A DNA stretch of 64,000 bases from Lasiosphaeris hirsuta (Eukaryota > Ascomycota > Sordariomycetes > Sordariales > Lasiosphaeriaceae). The stretch is taken from the NCBI GenBank assembly GCA_030549175.1, contig JAUKUA010000009.1, positions 496,001 through 560,000 on the forward strand, given 5' to 3'. Below, piece by piece: positions 1 to 11,863 of this stretch (within the stretch, counting starts at the first letter, position 1; each line of letters opens with the position of its first letter). The translations under genes were made by a program, and so were the position numbers. Below the pieces are notes generated by a model, which saw only the letters and a program-made list of their open reading frames with translations, did no database searches and was not told the DNA's origin.

Positions 1-202
1 CGGCATAGCCAGGCAGTCCAAAGGCTCGATTGCCACCATTCGCCAGGGCTATATCGTTGAGAGCACCCAAATTAGACATCAATCCTGCCGTTGTAATGTC
101 TGCCTGTAGCTTTTCCGAGTCAATTCGGGGTTTGGCTATGACTGGCAGCACCATCAGAACATAGAGCAGGTGCCATTGGCGTTGGAATTGCCACGGCAAC
201 AT
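1..202 (-). CDS. Secreted M28 aminopeptidase, 5' end only
   Basis: This is an open frame of 67 codons on the minus strand. It starts at ATG 202 and runs off the left edge. The N-terminus has a hydrophobic stretch (LLYVLMVLPVIA) that could be a signal peptide. It is followed by a KPRIDSEKLQ segment and then LANGGNRAFGLPGYA. This order (signal peptide, K-P-x-I-D/T-S-x-x-L-Q, A-x-x-x-G-G-N-R-A-F-G-x-P-G-Y) is typical of the N-terminus of fungal secreted aminopeptidase Y/M28 metallopeptidases, which release N-terminal amino acids from peptides. The zinc-binding residues would lie outside the window, so activity cannot be judged. Identification rests on the short but distinctive GGNRAFGLPGY motif. 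Confidence 0.7.
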   Translation of the reverse strand, partial: MLPWQFQRQWHLLYVLMVLPVIAKPRIDSEKLQADITTAGLMSNLGALNDIALANGGNRAFGLPGYA

Positions 203-798
203 CGCTGCAAGTGTAAAATGGTCGGGGAGAGATGTCAGGTGAAGCGCGAAAAAGGCACACGGTCGCTGATACGTTATAGATAACATATTTCGCCGCGAAG
301 TGGCTAAATTGTCCGTGGTAACCTAAAGGGTAATGCCATTTTCGTAGGCATGGCGTGCCGGGGTCAAGTTGATATTACTGGCCAGAGACCAGAGACCCGC
401 CGGGCCATGTTCCGCCGTAGAAGTTAGAAAAGCGGCCGAGTCTAACTATAGGTAGCGGTCGACTATATGCCGCTGTGGCATGTGGGCCAGCGGCCTTTGT
501 AAGTAACATGTTCGACATTTTCAAGGCCAGTAGCGCAATCAACCCTACTATTATGGTATAAGAGTGCGGTCTCATAGCGCAGCTGTGGCAATATATTTAC
601 GATCTTGCCGTGCAGCTTGTGGTCTCAATGGGAATGTGGGTTGTGTGGGCACGAGGGGTCGGGGATTGGCCAACGTGGCCGGGAACTAATATGTGAGAAA
701 GGAGCTTTGTTGTATTTACCTTGTCGCACGAATAATGAGTGAGCTCTTTGGTGGCTTTGATGTCCAAGACTGGGTCATTTGCTGCCAGCTCCATGTCT

Positions 799-815
799 GT
801 GTGTGTGTGTGTGTG
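799..815. repeat. (GT)n microsatellite
   Basis: An alternating GT tract of about 17 nt in intergenic DNA. Confidence 0.9.
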
Positions 816-897
816 GAGAGGGATTTAGTCTTCATGAACTTCAATCGCTATCCTTGCACCTTAGCACTGGCTCTTTTTGGCACGCTCAAAGCAAGTA

Positions 898-913
898 GGG
901 GGGGGGGGGGGGG
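898..913. repeat. G16 homopolymer
   Basis: Sixteen consecutive G residues about 840 nt upstream of the 5'-nucleotidase start. The length may be unreliable in assembly. Confidence 0.9.
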
Positions 914-1752
914 TGCAGAGTAAAAAAGAAAATACTTTTGTGTTGATCGGAAGTTTGCCCAGGCTTCGGTTGACACTGTACGGCCGGAATGAAGGGATCA
1001 GACTGAGCTATGACCACCAAAATATGGTTTTGCGTAGGTAGTGGAGTTTACAGTGTCCTCAGGTCGTTCGTCACTTTAAGACAAATTATCTCCATCAATG
1101 CAACACGGCCAGCACCAACAGTATTGTGGGGTCCCCCATGTTTCAAAGTAATGAACAATTTGCCACTGCGCTACCTTATCTTTTAGCTGACAAGCAATTA
1201 TATGTTACCAGTACCGACGGGCCAGTTAGGAAGGCAGATGTTGCAAACATTAAGCACCAGACGGGAAGGTGTGATTTTTACGACCCGAGTGCCGATCCCC
1301 AGGCGCTATCAGTCAGCCAATCGTCGGCGTCTCTGGTTCTGGCAAGTCAAGTGTTGCCTTCCGCCCTTTTATTATCCGTGCTGCGTTGCCTCTGGCCTGC
1401 ACGCGGTGAGCGAGATGACGAGAGATCATCTTTCCTCCCGCATGTGCCGTACCGAGGCTCCGGCGCTGGAACACTCAACCTATCATCCTCAACGATTGTT
1501 TCTCGATTCGGACCTGCATCTGCGAACCCGCTAATTGGAACCTTCCCGACCGGGTGAGACAAACACGAACCATGACCCGTCCCACACCCACTCGACGATC
1601 CCTATTGCCACCATAATTTTAGGACCGCACCATGACGACAGGAATTAGACTCTGCATATCTTGTTGAGTTTTCCCACCGCGCCGGCGTTCCATCGCAGCA
1701 ACAGCTCGTTCTGCCTATTTGACCCTTTTCCGCGTCATTCCGCCGGTCAGCG

Positions 1753-3516
1753 GTGGGAGTGACTTGCGCAATGACAATGGCGTCCCTCAAAAAGCTTATT
1801 CTCTCAACCATCTGCGCCCTGAGTCTGACCGCGTCAACAATTGCGAAAGACCACCTCGTCAGCCAGCGCAAACTGTCGAAGCGCTTCATCGATAGCGAGG
1901 GCCACTACAACATCTCGTTCTACCACATCAATGATGTGCACGCGCATTTGGATGAGTTCTCATCCTCCGGGACCGACTGCACGAGGCCGGAGCGTGGGTG
2001 TTTTGGCGGATACGCCCGCGTGCAGTCGGTGCTGAAGGAGACGCGCCCCAGCCATTCCGACTCGCTGCTTCTCAACGTCGGCGACGAGTTCCAGGGCACC
2101 ATGTTCTTCTCTTTCTACGGCGGCCAGAAGATTGCCGAGACGCTGAATCAGCTGGGGTTTGACGGCATGACGCTAGGGAATCACGAGTGGGACAAAGGCG
2201 ACGACCATTTGGGCGAATTTCTCAACAACCTCACCTTTCCCATCGTCAGTGCAAATGTTTTTTCTGATAACGAGAAACTGAACAAGACGATCAAGCCATT
2301 CCACATTTACGAAAAGTATCAGCTGGCTGTCATTGGCGTCACAACCGAGACCACGCCGAGCATCTCCAAGCCCGGGCCCGGAACTATCTTCACAGATCCG
2401 ATCAAGGCCGTCCAGGACACCATTGACTTGATCCGGTCCACGACGGACATCACACGCATCGCGGCGATTACCCACATTGGATACGAGGAAGACCAACGGC
2501 TGGCGCGGGAAACGACGGGTCTACACTTGATCATGGGCGGACACAGCCATACACCACTTGGCGACTTCGAAGGCGCCGAGGGTCCGTACCCGACCATCAT
2601 CAAGAACAAGGACGGCGACGAGGTCTTTGTCGTCACGGCATGGCGCTGGGGCACGTACCTGGGATACATCGACGTCACATACGACGTCGACGGCAAGATC
2701 CTGGAGTACCATGGCGCGCCGATCCACTTGAACAACCAAACAAAACAAGACCCACAGCTGCAGGCCCAGATCAAGGAGTGGCGGAAGCCGTTCGAGGCGT
2801 TTGCTGGTGAGGAGGTTGGACTGAGCAATGTTGAGTTGGACGAGACGTTGTGTCAAACGCAGGAGTGTCTCCTTGGTGATTTCATCACAGAGTAGGCTTC
2901 CCAACTCCTACTATCTAAAGATCCAAGTGCTAATTTGGCTCCCAGTGCCATGCTGGACTACAGGCTGAACTCGTCGACTCCGGAAACCGCGCCGGCTTTC
3001 GCCATTACCAACGCTGGTGGTATTCGCGCCACCATCGATGCAGGCATCGTCACGCGTGGTGAGGTTCTTACCGCATTCCCATTCGGAAATGCCATTGTGG
3101 AGGTCCCGCTTTCTGGAGAGGTCATCTGGGCGACGCTGGAAGGCATCATTGCCAAGGTCAATAAAAACAACGGCAAGCCTGTCACTTCCTTCCTGCAAGT
3201 GAGCCGTGGCATCAAGATCGAGTACAGCTCCAATGCGGCCAACGAAACAAAGCTCGTCTCGGTGACCATTGGGGACTCGCCACTCGACCTCGACGCTGAG
3301 TACAAGGTTGTGACGATTGACTTTTTGGCTGGTGGAGGAGACAACTTCTTCAGTCCGCCTCTCACAAATTTCGTTACTCTGGACACCTTGGACGAAGTTC
3401 TGATTGAGTACATTCGCGCCCAGTCCCCTATTGGCATTGCGTTGGATGGCCGCATCAAGACTGTAAGCGCATGTCGCCGGAAGCGGCGAGTAGGGGCTAG
3501 GAAACCAAGCTCTTAA
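1753..3516 (+). CDS. Secreted 5'-nucleotidase / metallophosphoesterase
   Basis: Exons 1753-2891 and 2946-3516, with a 54-nt GT-AG intron that joins ...LGDFIT to DAMLDY in frame; about 569 aa. It resembles the UshA/CD73 5'-nucleotidase family, which hydrolyses nucleoside phosphates outside the cell. The metallophosphatase motifs appear in order: HINDVHAH, NVGDEFQG, LGNHEWDKG, THIGYEED and GGHSHT. The C-terminal nucleotidase domain has ITNAGGIRA, FPFGNA and GGGDNF. The real start may be ATG 1777 (or 1771), which opens directly into a signal peptide (MASLKKLILSTICALSLTAS). A further intron at 3463-3545 is possible: GTAAGC donor, TTTTCAG acceptor. It would replace the last residues by an 18-residue tail ending at 3602. 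I have kept the unspliced end. Confidence 0.88.
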
Positions 3517-4017
3517 ACATGTAATTCCCCAATTTTCGTTTTCAGCATCTGAGTTGGGCCGAAGGAGCAAGCAGTTCACGTGGGAAAACTCTTTTTTTCT
3601 AAGGGGTGTTCCTGGGGCCTTCACAAACCCGTTGTAAATATTATCACGCTCTCATGATCAGATCGATTTGGTAGCGTTTAAAGTCGGATAAATGACTAGT
3701 CACTCATCGCCTGTTGGCAGGTGGCACAGCTCATTTCAACGCTGAGAAGTAGGCAGTCTTGAGTACGCTCCTGCAGGGATCTTGTGAGGGGCGGATTTGG
3801 AGATGAAAGGCGGATTCGCACGCGGGTTTTGATGAGTTGTGTGGCGCAAGGGAGCTGCTTCGGGGGCCAACGAGTGGTTGTAACCCGATGCCACTGGCAA
3901 CTCTACGCCGCCTCCCACTTGTGCTTGTATGCTCGGCGTCAATACGACCTACGTTATTTAAAAAGATGTGATGTCCCGAACCTTTAACTCGACCCACCTG
4001 AAGACTGTCGTCACAGC
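3517..4017. other. Intergenic region
   Basis: Lies between two genes in the same direction. It may include the alternative last exon of the 5'-nucleotidase (3546-3602). I see nothing else supportable. Confidence 0.5.
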
Positions 4018-6553
4018 TTGCAAAACTCGGTTTGCGATGCCCTCAAATCGGGCACCGCGGCCAATTCGCCCATATCGAGGCGCCCGTCCTCCCCCGGGCC
4101 GTCGACTTCCAAAACCGCCAAAAGCCCCATCCAGTCTCCGCTACTATCCAACGGCGGCCATCATCTCCGTTGTTTATCTCGGCTTGTTGTTTATCTCGGC
4201 TTGCTCATTACACCGTGGACATTGACATGCATTCTCAACTACTATCCGGTATGGGCATGGCAGTCGTACTACTCGGCAACGTTCGTCGCAGACGGCAAAT
4301 ATGGATTTCCTGATATTCTTGATATCACTCAGATGCCGCCATATCTGCAAGCAATCAGCGCGATGAATGCGGCCGCTTCGACGATATGCATCCCTGTCAT
4401 CGCCGCTCTGCTCGCCCGTGCAGCTGTTGTATACTCTCAGTACACGCGCCACCATCAGACGCTGAACGCAAAACAGCTCTTTGAACTGGCTGATGGCTGC
4501 TGGCTAAGCAGCCTGACTGCATTTTCGTGCTTTGCTATTGCTTTAATCATGGTCGGTATGTCAATCATGTCTTCGCACCGGCTGTCTAGAATATCAGCTG
4601 ACGCGATGTTGACAGCCTTGCCTCTTCCACTGGTGCGGTCTCTCGTCGTGACGTCCGAGCGAGTCAATGTCACGGCCCCTATTCCCTTCCTCAACTATTT
4701 TGCTAGCACACTCCCACTTCCGATTCTGGGCTACGACCCTGAGCCCGCCGTACTCGCCGTCGTACCTGTGTCTGATACAACCGAAACGGTCAAACACAAC
4801 TTGCTAGGGTTCCAAGCGTCTCAACCTCGGCCATATCTCTGGCTAGGGCGAGTGAACGATAGTTTTGTGTCTTCTCTGCCGAGCGGCACAAATACAGGCA
4901 TGCTACGCTCTCATGCCATGCGGTTGAATAGCTCTGTCACCTGCAGAAGACTGCCAGGACGAGTTAACGACATGTCGCGAGACTGCCTTGGGCAGAAGCC
5001 CTTCGACGCTACATATTCGAGCGCCAACACGACCGTACAAATCTGTGCGCCTGGAGCCTATGGAACCAACCCTTGGCGGAAAGATAAGTCGAGACAAGAT
5101 ATTAACGAGCAGCTTATGATTGCGTTGGACAGCAAATACGACGGCTTGGATGTGGCGGTGTATAATTGCTCCAGCAGCACTACTCGAGCATACTTTGAGT
5201 TGCCAAATTTTCACAACGGAGGCCAGCCAGGACCAATTATGGAAGTCCTGCCAAATACGACAGCCGGGCAAGACTTTTACTACGACGAAAGAGGGTGAGC
5301 GAACTTGGTCCCGCGTGTTAAGTTGCATACACAAATTGCTAACCGAACTCGTTAGGAAGGATTATGGCTCCAGCATCGATCACCCTCTTTCTCCTGACCC
5401 TTTCCTCTCATGGGGCGATGATAGATCGTTAGCCACCCCGGGCCCTTTGATGGTGTCGGCACTCGCTCTTTTTGGAAACCGGACATTTTTTCATGCCGCC
5501 GCAAATACCAGTCCTGGGTTCTTCCGAAGTACTCTGAATCTAATTTGCTCACAAGGGAGCATACCCCTCGGCAGAGCCCCCACCGAATACTCCTCCCCGA
5601 GCTGCTCATACAATGTTTTGAGACTAGAGGAGACAGAGCAGGAGCAGGAGGCTGCCAATGAACTCGACAGACTCGTTTATGATTGGTTTTCACGGAAATT
5701 TAAAGAGGGCCCTATCCTTTCTGATACTGAACTGCAGTTGGAGGAAGCATTGCGACTATCAATCTCTCTTGCAAACGAAGCAACCCTGATGGGCGCTGTT
5801 ATAGGACGTGAACAGTTCTCACGTTCCATCAAATTCGCTCGGAAAGTTGAGATGGAGAAACCAAGCATGAGATTTGCAGGTTTGGTGGGCATAACGACTC
5901 TGGTAGCGCTCCAGGTGCTCGGCATCTTTCTTCTCACTGTATACATCTACACCGTACCTACCTGGACCGAAACGCTCGATGCATTGGCCATTGGGCGGCT
6001 TGTTTCTCAATTTGAGAACAGGGATGCATTGGCGAACATGGAACTGCGCCCTTTGAACCCTGAGGACATCGAACCGCTCAACAACATGGACGCATTGGTT
6101 GGCGTTGTGGACCAGAACCAGGAGATGGTTTCGATGCAGCCCGCACACTCAACCCAGCAAATCCCTGCGCAAGGCTCCATCGCTGAGCCAGAAGCGATCG
6201 CCCATCGAGGGGTAGGCGTGCAGCACGAATCCGGGAGCCACAGTGGTAGCCGTATCCGGTCCAGCTCCAACTTTGATGAAGCCACCGCAGCGAGTAGCCC
6301 CGGTCCTGAAACCGGCGAATCCACTGCCATGTCACAGAACACGATTGATGATACAGAAGTTAGGCGGGATCCTAGCGCTCTTCCCACGTATGAGCAACAT
6401 CAGCGAGATACACCTCCCCCATATCATTTTGACGATAACCCAGCTCCGATCCTCAAGCACCGCCCAGTTCTTCAAATTGGGGGCTCTTGCCGGATTACAT
6501 GGCGCTGTCGGCTCCCGAGAAGGGGAGGGGACTCGGACGTGGAGAGGGGATAA
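4018..6553 (+). CDS. Large multi-pass membrane protein, function unknown
   Basis: Exons 4018-5294 and 5356-6553; 824 aa. The 61-nt intron has a GTGAGC donor and a perfect TGCTAAC branch point. I do not recognise the family beyond a type common in filamentous fungi. Hydrophobic segments lie near residues 55-73, 110-138, 165-185 and 597-625. Between the third and fourth is a region of about 400 residues with several N-x-S/T sites and paired Cys, probably extracellular. The tail after the last segment is polar and Ser/Pro-rich and ends with PPPY-like and P-x-Y motifs (LPTYEQHQ, TPPPYHF). These resemble WW-domain or Nedd4-type ligase docking sites, which would fit a plasma-membrane protein controlled by ubiquitylation; that last point is inference. 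The gene at 59301-61146 has a similar design. Confidence 0.75.
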
Positions 6554-7230
6554 TTGCCAGTATGAAAACACACCCACGGTTATCTAGGTCGTGAAACCAA
6601 ATAACAAGTAATTCCAGAGTAATAAACATGTGAGAGATTATAAACCACTGTCCGCTGTCACCACCATGTAGCTCGCGACGCATATGCGCCAATTATATGT
6701 GAGTTGCCTTTCTTGATTTTAGGTTGGTATTCATACCCCGTCTAGCACCCTCCTCGGTAAGGTGGTTAAGGTGCCAACCAGTTTCGCCCTTTTCGACCTG
6801 TATTTAGCTGGATCAACGAGATCCTAAATCCCACCCAGTCTATAAGTGTCCAAGCAGCAATAAAACAAAAGGACCAACACCGGCTGTAGTACAATTACAT
6901 GGGTCATCGGGTAGTGAATTACCCACACAGGCTAAGTGGAGCGCGAGACGAGGGGTATAAAAAGAGCAGGGAACAAGATGAATGACTGGGATTCTTGAGG
7001 TATTATCGACTCCGCTATTCAACTGCCAGTACCACTTTGGTATGGTAGCTGACAGCTATATATAAAGATGAGGCAGCATCCTTTACGACTTATGAGCAAG
7101 ACGAACTCGGGGGTTGTTGCCTATAAGTTGCCCGGTAGCCACAGTAGAGAAGCTGTGGTGGTTTTGATGGGAAATTTACTGGACAAGCATCATCGCAAGC
7201 AACCCGGTCGCCCATAAATCCTGCCCCACC
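6554..7230. other. Intergenic region / promoter of the cyclase gene
   Basis: Contains TATA-like stretches: GCTATATATAAAG near 7054-7066, about 165 nt before the next ATG, and GGTATAAAAA near 6954. No gene is visible. Confidence 0.5.
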
Positions 7231-8529
7231 ATGAAGGCTTTTAGCTACTGGAACTTTCAGCTCCTTGGCCTAGTTCCAGTCGTCCTGGGAGCTATCCATG
7301 ATCTTTTTGTTGGGAATCTATTTCCTCCAGCGTCAATCCATGCTCTTGAGTTCAACGATGAGACAAACAGTTTCAAGCTTGTGCATTCGTTCCCGGCCGA
7401 TGCATCGCATGCATGGATAGCTTTCGATGTTAGATCTCCATAGGATGCTCCGGAGAGTCATCAATGTCCGCTTGCCCTAACCCTTGACGCAGCACGCCAA
7501 AAGGAATATATACGCTACTTCGCTCAACGAGAGTCAAATTTCCAGTTACAGCGTCACGAGCGCGACGAGTATAAAGTTGACAAAAAGCATCGCAGCGGCG
7601 GGCGTGTGTTCTAACACTACGAGCGCCTTCATCGGCGCCATGTCCTCGGAGCCGTTCTATGCCTTTTCGGCATCATGGCCTGGGCCCAACTCATGCGGCA
7701 TGAGCTTTTCCGTCGATGGCAATGGCTCGCTCGTTCAAGTGACCGATTCATGGAAATATGCCGAGACGAGCGGGGTGCATGGCCTTGCACTGAACGAAAG
7801 AGACGGCCGGCAGCTCATTTACTCGGCCGACCTCAGTGCCGACCTTCTCTGGACCCATGTCGTCAACAAAACGAGCGGAAAGGTGAAGGAAGTTTCACGC
7901 CTTGCGATGCGGAGCTCTGGCATGCACCCACGGCACCTGGCAGCCCATCCTAATGGAAAGTACTTGTATGTTTTGATGGAAAAAGACAACAGCCTTGCAC
8001 AGTTTGAGTTAGACCCAAATACCGGAGCGGCTCTTCGAGAGAGCATCAGACTCTTGCTCATTCCTACAGGTATGCATGCATCCTATATGGCATCAAAGGA
8101 AAACTCTCCAGTTTTGGCGCTTGATAACCTGAATCACTCTCAGATGCGGATACCGAGCTGTACTGGTCGGCCGAGGTTATGTTATCGCATTCGGGGAGGT
8201 ACTTGTGGGCGACAGCTAGAGCACAGAGAGATAAAGCCATTACCGGGTATATTTCAGTGTTTCTGCTTGGGGAAGATGGCCAAATCATCAAGAGAATGTT
8301 TCGGATCCCTACCACTACGGTTGGTGGCTGGGCCAATGCCATCAGTCCGGCTTTTTGGAGTGATGAGTATGCTGCTATGACAGACTACCCAGAAGGCTAC
8401 GTGCAGATGTTCAAGATGGAAGGCCGCCTGGAAACAAAGGATGGGGTGGAGTACACTACAGCACGGCCCGTGGCAAGAGTGAACATTACTGATGGTGGAT
8501 GCTGTGCGAACGTACTCTGGTATAGCTAA
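7231..8529 (+). CDS. Carboxy-cis,cis-muconate cyclase-like secreted beta-propeller
   Basis: Exons 7231-7428, 7493-8069 and 8144-8529; 386 aa, the usual length of the family. Introns are 64 and 74 nt with GT-AG ends, and the junctions read AWIAFD/HAKRNIY and LIPT/DADTELYWSAEV. The fold is a seven-bladed lactonase/CMLE-type propeller. Segments typical of the family are HPRHLAAHPNGKYLYVLME, YWSAEVMLSHSGRYLWATAR and the C-terminal GGCCANVLWY. Intracellular members cyclise 3-carboxymuconate in the protocatechuate branch of the beta-ketoadipate pathway. This one starts with a hydrophobic N-terminus (FQLLGLVPVVLGA), so it may be secreted like the fungal gp60-70-type surface antigens of the same family. 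Enzyme activity is inferred from family only. Confidence 0.85.
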
Positions 8530-9312
8530 TAGATATTGATATTTGACAAGTACGTAGGTTAAGAAAACGGAACCAGGACCCAAACATGTCACCTAATCTT
8601 CAGTGTATAGGATTGGCCCTTCAAGTTTAAAGGGGGAAAGCCTACAATGGCATGCCAATGCGGCTAGACCAAGAGATTGTGGAGCGTCAAATGTTGGACT
8701 TCTTGAGACATCACCGACCATGAAAGCATAAATAAAGTCCCCGTTAGTCCCAAAAACAGAACGCGGCCACCACTCAGTCGCTTTTCTGCATAACCCACCG
8801 TGCCCACAATTGCTTTTCTCCCAATCTACCACGTTCGACACAGTGGTGGTGTCCGTGCTATTTGCAGCATATCAACACCCTAAACCTACTGAATGGAAGG
8901 GGTCACTTGACACATCCGGTAGTTGACAGTCAGAGCGTTGTATGGCGATCAGCACCTCTGTTGTCGCGAGCAGCTGGGCATTTCCATATTGGGTATATTC
9001 GGGCCTCCAATGACCGTCTGCCGACAAAGATTACAGCGCCGGCAGAATGAGTGGGCCTCTCTAACCCCATATGCGGTTTCTCCGATAGGCCAGGATAATC
9101 TTGGTAATATCAACCCCACAATACTGTCGAGATGTTATGCTCCGGCACTTCAGTGCAGGGATGGGCATCAGGGTTGAGCGTGACGCTGGCTTGCGCGCGA
9201 CAGCTCAATATATAGGAATAGCTCCTATACACCCTCGCGTTCCCGAGTCCCCTATTCTCGGATACAACATCACAGCTACCATTTCTATCTTGTGGCTTTG
9301 CAAGTAGTTACC
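8530..9312. other. Intergenic region
   Basis: Lies between the cyclase-like gene and the first DUF1996 gene, both on the plus strand. No motif-bearing frame or RNA gene is visible. Confidence 0.5.
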
Positions 9313-10850
9313 ATGGCACCTTGGCTGAATCTCATCGCCTTCGCCGCTGTTGCCCAGGCCCAGAGCGGTGGCAATGCCATGCTCCGGTTTGGATGCAGTC
9401 AGACGGTGATAGACCGAATTGATCCGTATGATAACCGACTCTCATACTGCTGTTGTGGGCTCATCTCAGCGTCTAATATTATCTCAGTCTTGTGGATCCT
9501 GGAAAGGTTCCATCGCCGCACGTCCACCAAGTTGTTGGAGGGGTGAGCAAACTAGTACCTCCGGTTCTCTCTTCTAGTCACTCTGACATGATCACAGGAC
9601 GCCTTCAATGTCTCAATGCCAATGGGTGACATCTCCAAGGTGGCCAAATGCACCAGCTGCAGCTACGATGAAGATCTTTCCAACTACTGGACGGCAAATC
9701 TGTACTTCCGGGCCCGCAACGGCAGCTACAAACGCGTGCCGCAGATGGTCAACGACGCTATCGGAAGCGCCAACGGCGGTGTCACGGTTTATTACACCGC
9801 CCCTGGCCCCAAGACAGTCACTGCCTTCAAGCCGGTAAGCTCCGCATTGCCGCGGCTAGTCGCTATCCTAAGCTATGCCCATGTGCTGACACCACATCGT
9901 AGGGCTTCCGAATGTTCGCTGGCGATGCGAAGCGGCGAACATCAACTAACCTAGGGAAGAACATGCAGAGTTGCTTCAGATGCTACTCGGGACCCAACTT
10001 CAAGGGCAATGTATATTCGCCGTGTTTTGATCCTAAGTTGGATACCGAGGGCTTTCCAACCACCCCATGTTTGGGCGGTATACGATCTAGTGTCATATTC
10101 CCTCTTTGCTGGGACGGCAAGACGCTAGACAGCCCAAACCACATTGACCACGTTGCCCATCCCGTTTCGGGCCCAACGTCCTTCAGCGTCGTCAATGGCA
10201 AGTGCCCTACCACCCACCCTGTCAAGATTCCCCAGGTCCACCTAGAGGTAAGCAGCTCCCTTAAATCGGGCACCCCTGAGTCGGACAATTGCTTATGCCG
10301 AACTCTACAGATTGTCTGGGATACGACCAAGTTCAACAAGAAGGAGGACTGGCCCGCAGACGGCTCGCAGCCATTTGTCTTAAGCAGCGGCGATCCGTAA
10401 GACTAGCCTTTGCCAGTGTTTATCCATACCACAATTCACTGACTTGAATACGCAATAGCACTGGATATGGCCAGCACGGCGACTATGTTTTCGGTTCGTA
10501 CCCTTTCACTTGCCGACAATAGTTTCCTTCTGGTTTCCCCCTGTTGGTAGAGAGTGTCAAAGTATGACATGCGCTTTGTTCTGTTACTGACTTGCGACCT
10601 TTACAACAAATCACAGGCTGGAAGGATGACACGCTCCAGAAAGCAATGGATAACGCATGCTTTGGTGCCACGTGCAAGAGTCTTACCACCCAGTCGTTTT
10701 CTGCGGCCAATAAATGCACCGTGAAGACTGTTGTGAAGGAGAATAATGACGGATGTAAGTTCTTTGCCTTTTGGAAATCGACAGCGGTCTCTAACTATCA
10801 ATCTAGGGCTCAATAGTCTTCCTGGAATGGATATGGATATGCCCATGTGA
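9313..10850 (+). CDS. Secreted DUF1996 protein (copy 1)
   Basis: Eight exons: 9313-9425, 9488-9542, 9598-9834, 9903-10247, 10311-10396, 10459-10493, 10617-10754 and 10807-10850; 350 aa. All seven introns are 52-123 nt GT-AG, and all phases agree. The start at 9313 has a good ATGG context and gives a signal peptide (LNLIAFAAVAQAQ). Family hallmarks: LRFGCSQTVIDRIDP, PSPHVHQVVGGDAFN, FKPGFRM, GGIRSSVIFPLCWDGK (Cys before W-D-G-K), HPVKIPQV, and GDYVFGWKDD before the last Cys-containing exon. DUF1996 proteins are secreted fungal proteins of unknown function; some fungi carry them fused to WSC carbohydrate-binding modules. Two more copies lie at 44452-45693 and 50605-51650. The first shares the lengths of the 35-nt and 138-nt exons with this gene. 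Confidence 0.92.
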
Positions 10851-11863
10851 TAATGGGGCACTTTCTTGTTGAGCTCTTCTTGTTATGCGTGGCACTATCC
10901 GGCAGCGAGTCAATGTAATACGTTATTAAGGATCTACGAGGATATTTAATGTAAATTGACCATGAACCAAATACAAGTCACAGATCCGACTAAGGGATAC
11001 CTCAATTGAAATGTTTTACGTACTACAGGTGCAGCCATCATGCTATCAAACGCAATTGAGTAAGTGACATGTAAAACCTAAAGCTGAAACGAAGGAATAT
11101 TCGAACCCTGATCCCAACTTGGTGTTCCCCTAGCTGGTTAACTCTCCAAGCCCGACAAGGCACTGACTACGTCTACAAGTTCTTGTTCACTCAATACTAT
11201 GAACCGGCCATCCCCGCGTCACATACCCACCGAACCATCAGGTATCAACAAGAAGTTTTCTCTTGGTTATACCACAAGCATTGTCCGGTAGAGCGAAACA
11301 GAGCGCTTGCGATGGAATGATACTGCAAACCTCAATAATAGAGCAGTGAATAGATTTGAAGCACACTAGCAGACAAATTAGTATGTAATTCAACTCATAA
11401 TAAGCAAGCGACCGGAAAGTGTATTGTCACTGAAACATGGTTCTCTATTGCTGCTCATGCGCCTTGTAGGTGTCGCCTTCCACTAGAAACCACTTCGGGC
11501 ATACCCATGCCGTCGCTAATGCGACCCAACGAGGAGGTTCTGGGTACGAATTTAACGTAAATTCCATCGCCTACAGAGTGCTACGTTATTTTGATTCAAT
11601 TCAAGGTCCAAAGTTGCCGGTCTCCACTGTACGACGCGGGATTGCCCAGCCGCAGCGTGTGAAAAACGCAAGGAGTGCATAACCAAAGCGGCTGTAATGG
11701 AATCTGAACTTCCGAGACCCGGTTTCTTATTAACCACCAATCTAGTCATTCCGGCAGCGGAAGCGAAAAGGCGAAAAGTCGATCTGACTGAGTAGATAAA
11801 TAAGTTTACGTCCACCCCTTTCCCTCATTTTTCATACCAAGGCAGCACGCACATCCCGCCACC
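10851..11863. other. Intergenic region
   Basis: Slightly AT-rich spacer. Short frames have no motif support. Confidence 0.5.

Larger units (their letters stand above)
203..1752. other. Intergenic region with simple repeats
   Basis: This is the shared upstream region of the aminopeptidase (minus) and the 5'-nucleotidase (plus). It holds a GT dinucleotide run and a G homopolymer, annotated separately. Short open frames occur here, including one of 143 codons at 1126-1557, but none has a recognisable motif and they overlap each other in several frames. I see no convincing gene. Confidence 0.6.

Noticed and set aside
1126..1557. 143-codon plus-strand frame
   Set aside because: Overlaps other chance frames, carries no recognisable feature and lies in the promoter region of the 5'-nucleotidase.
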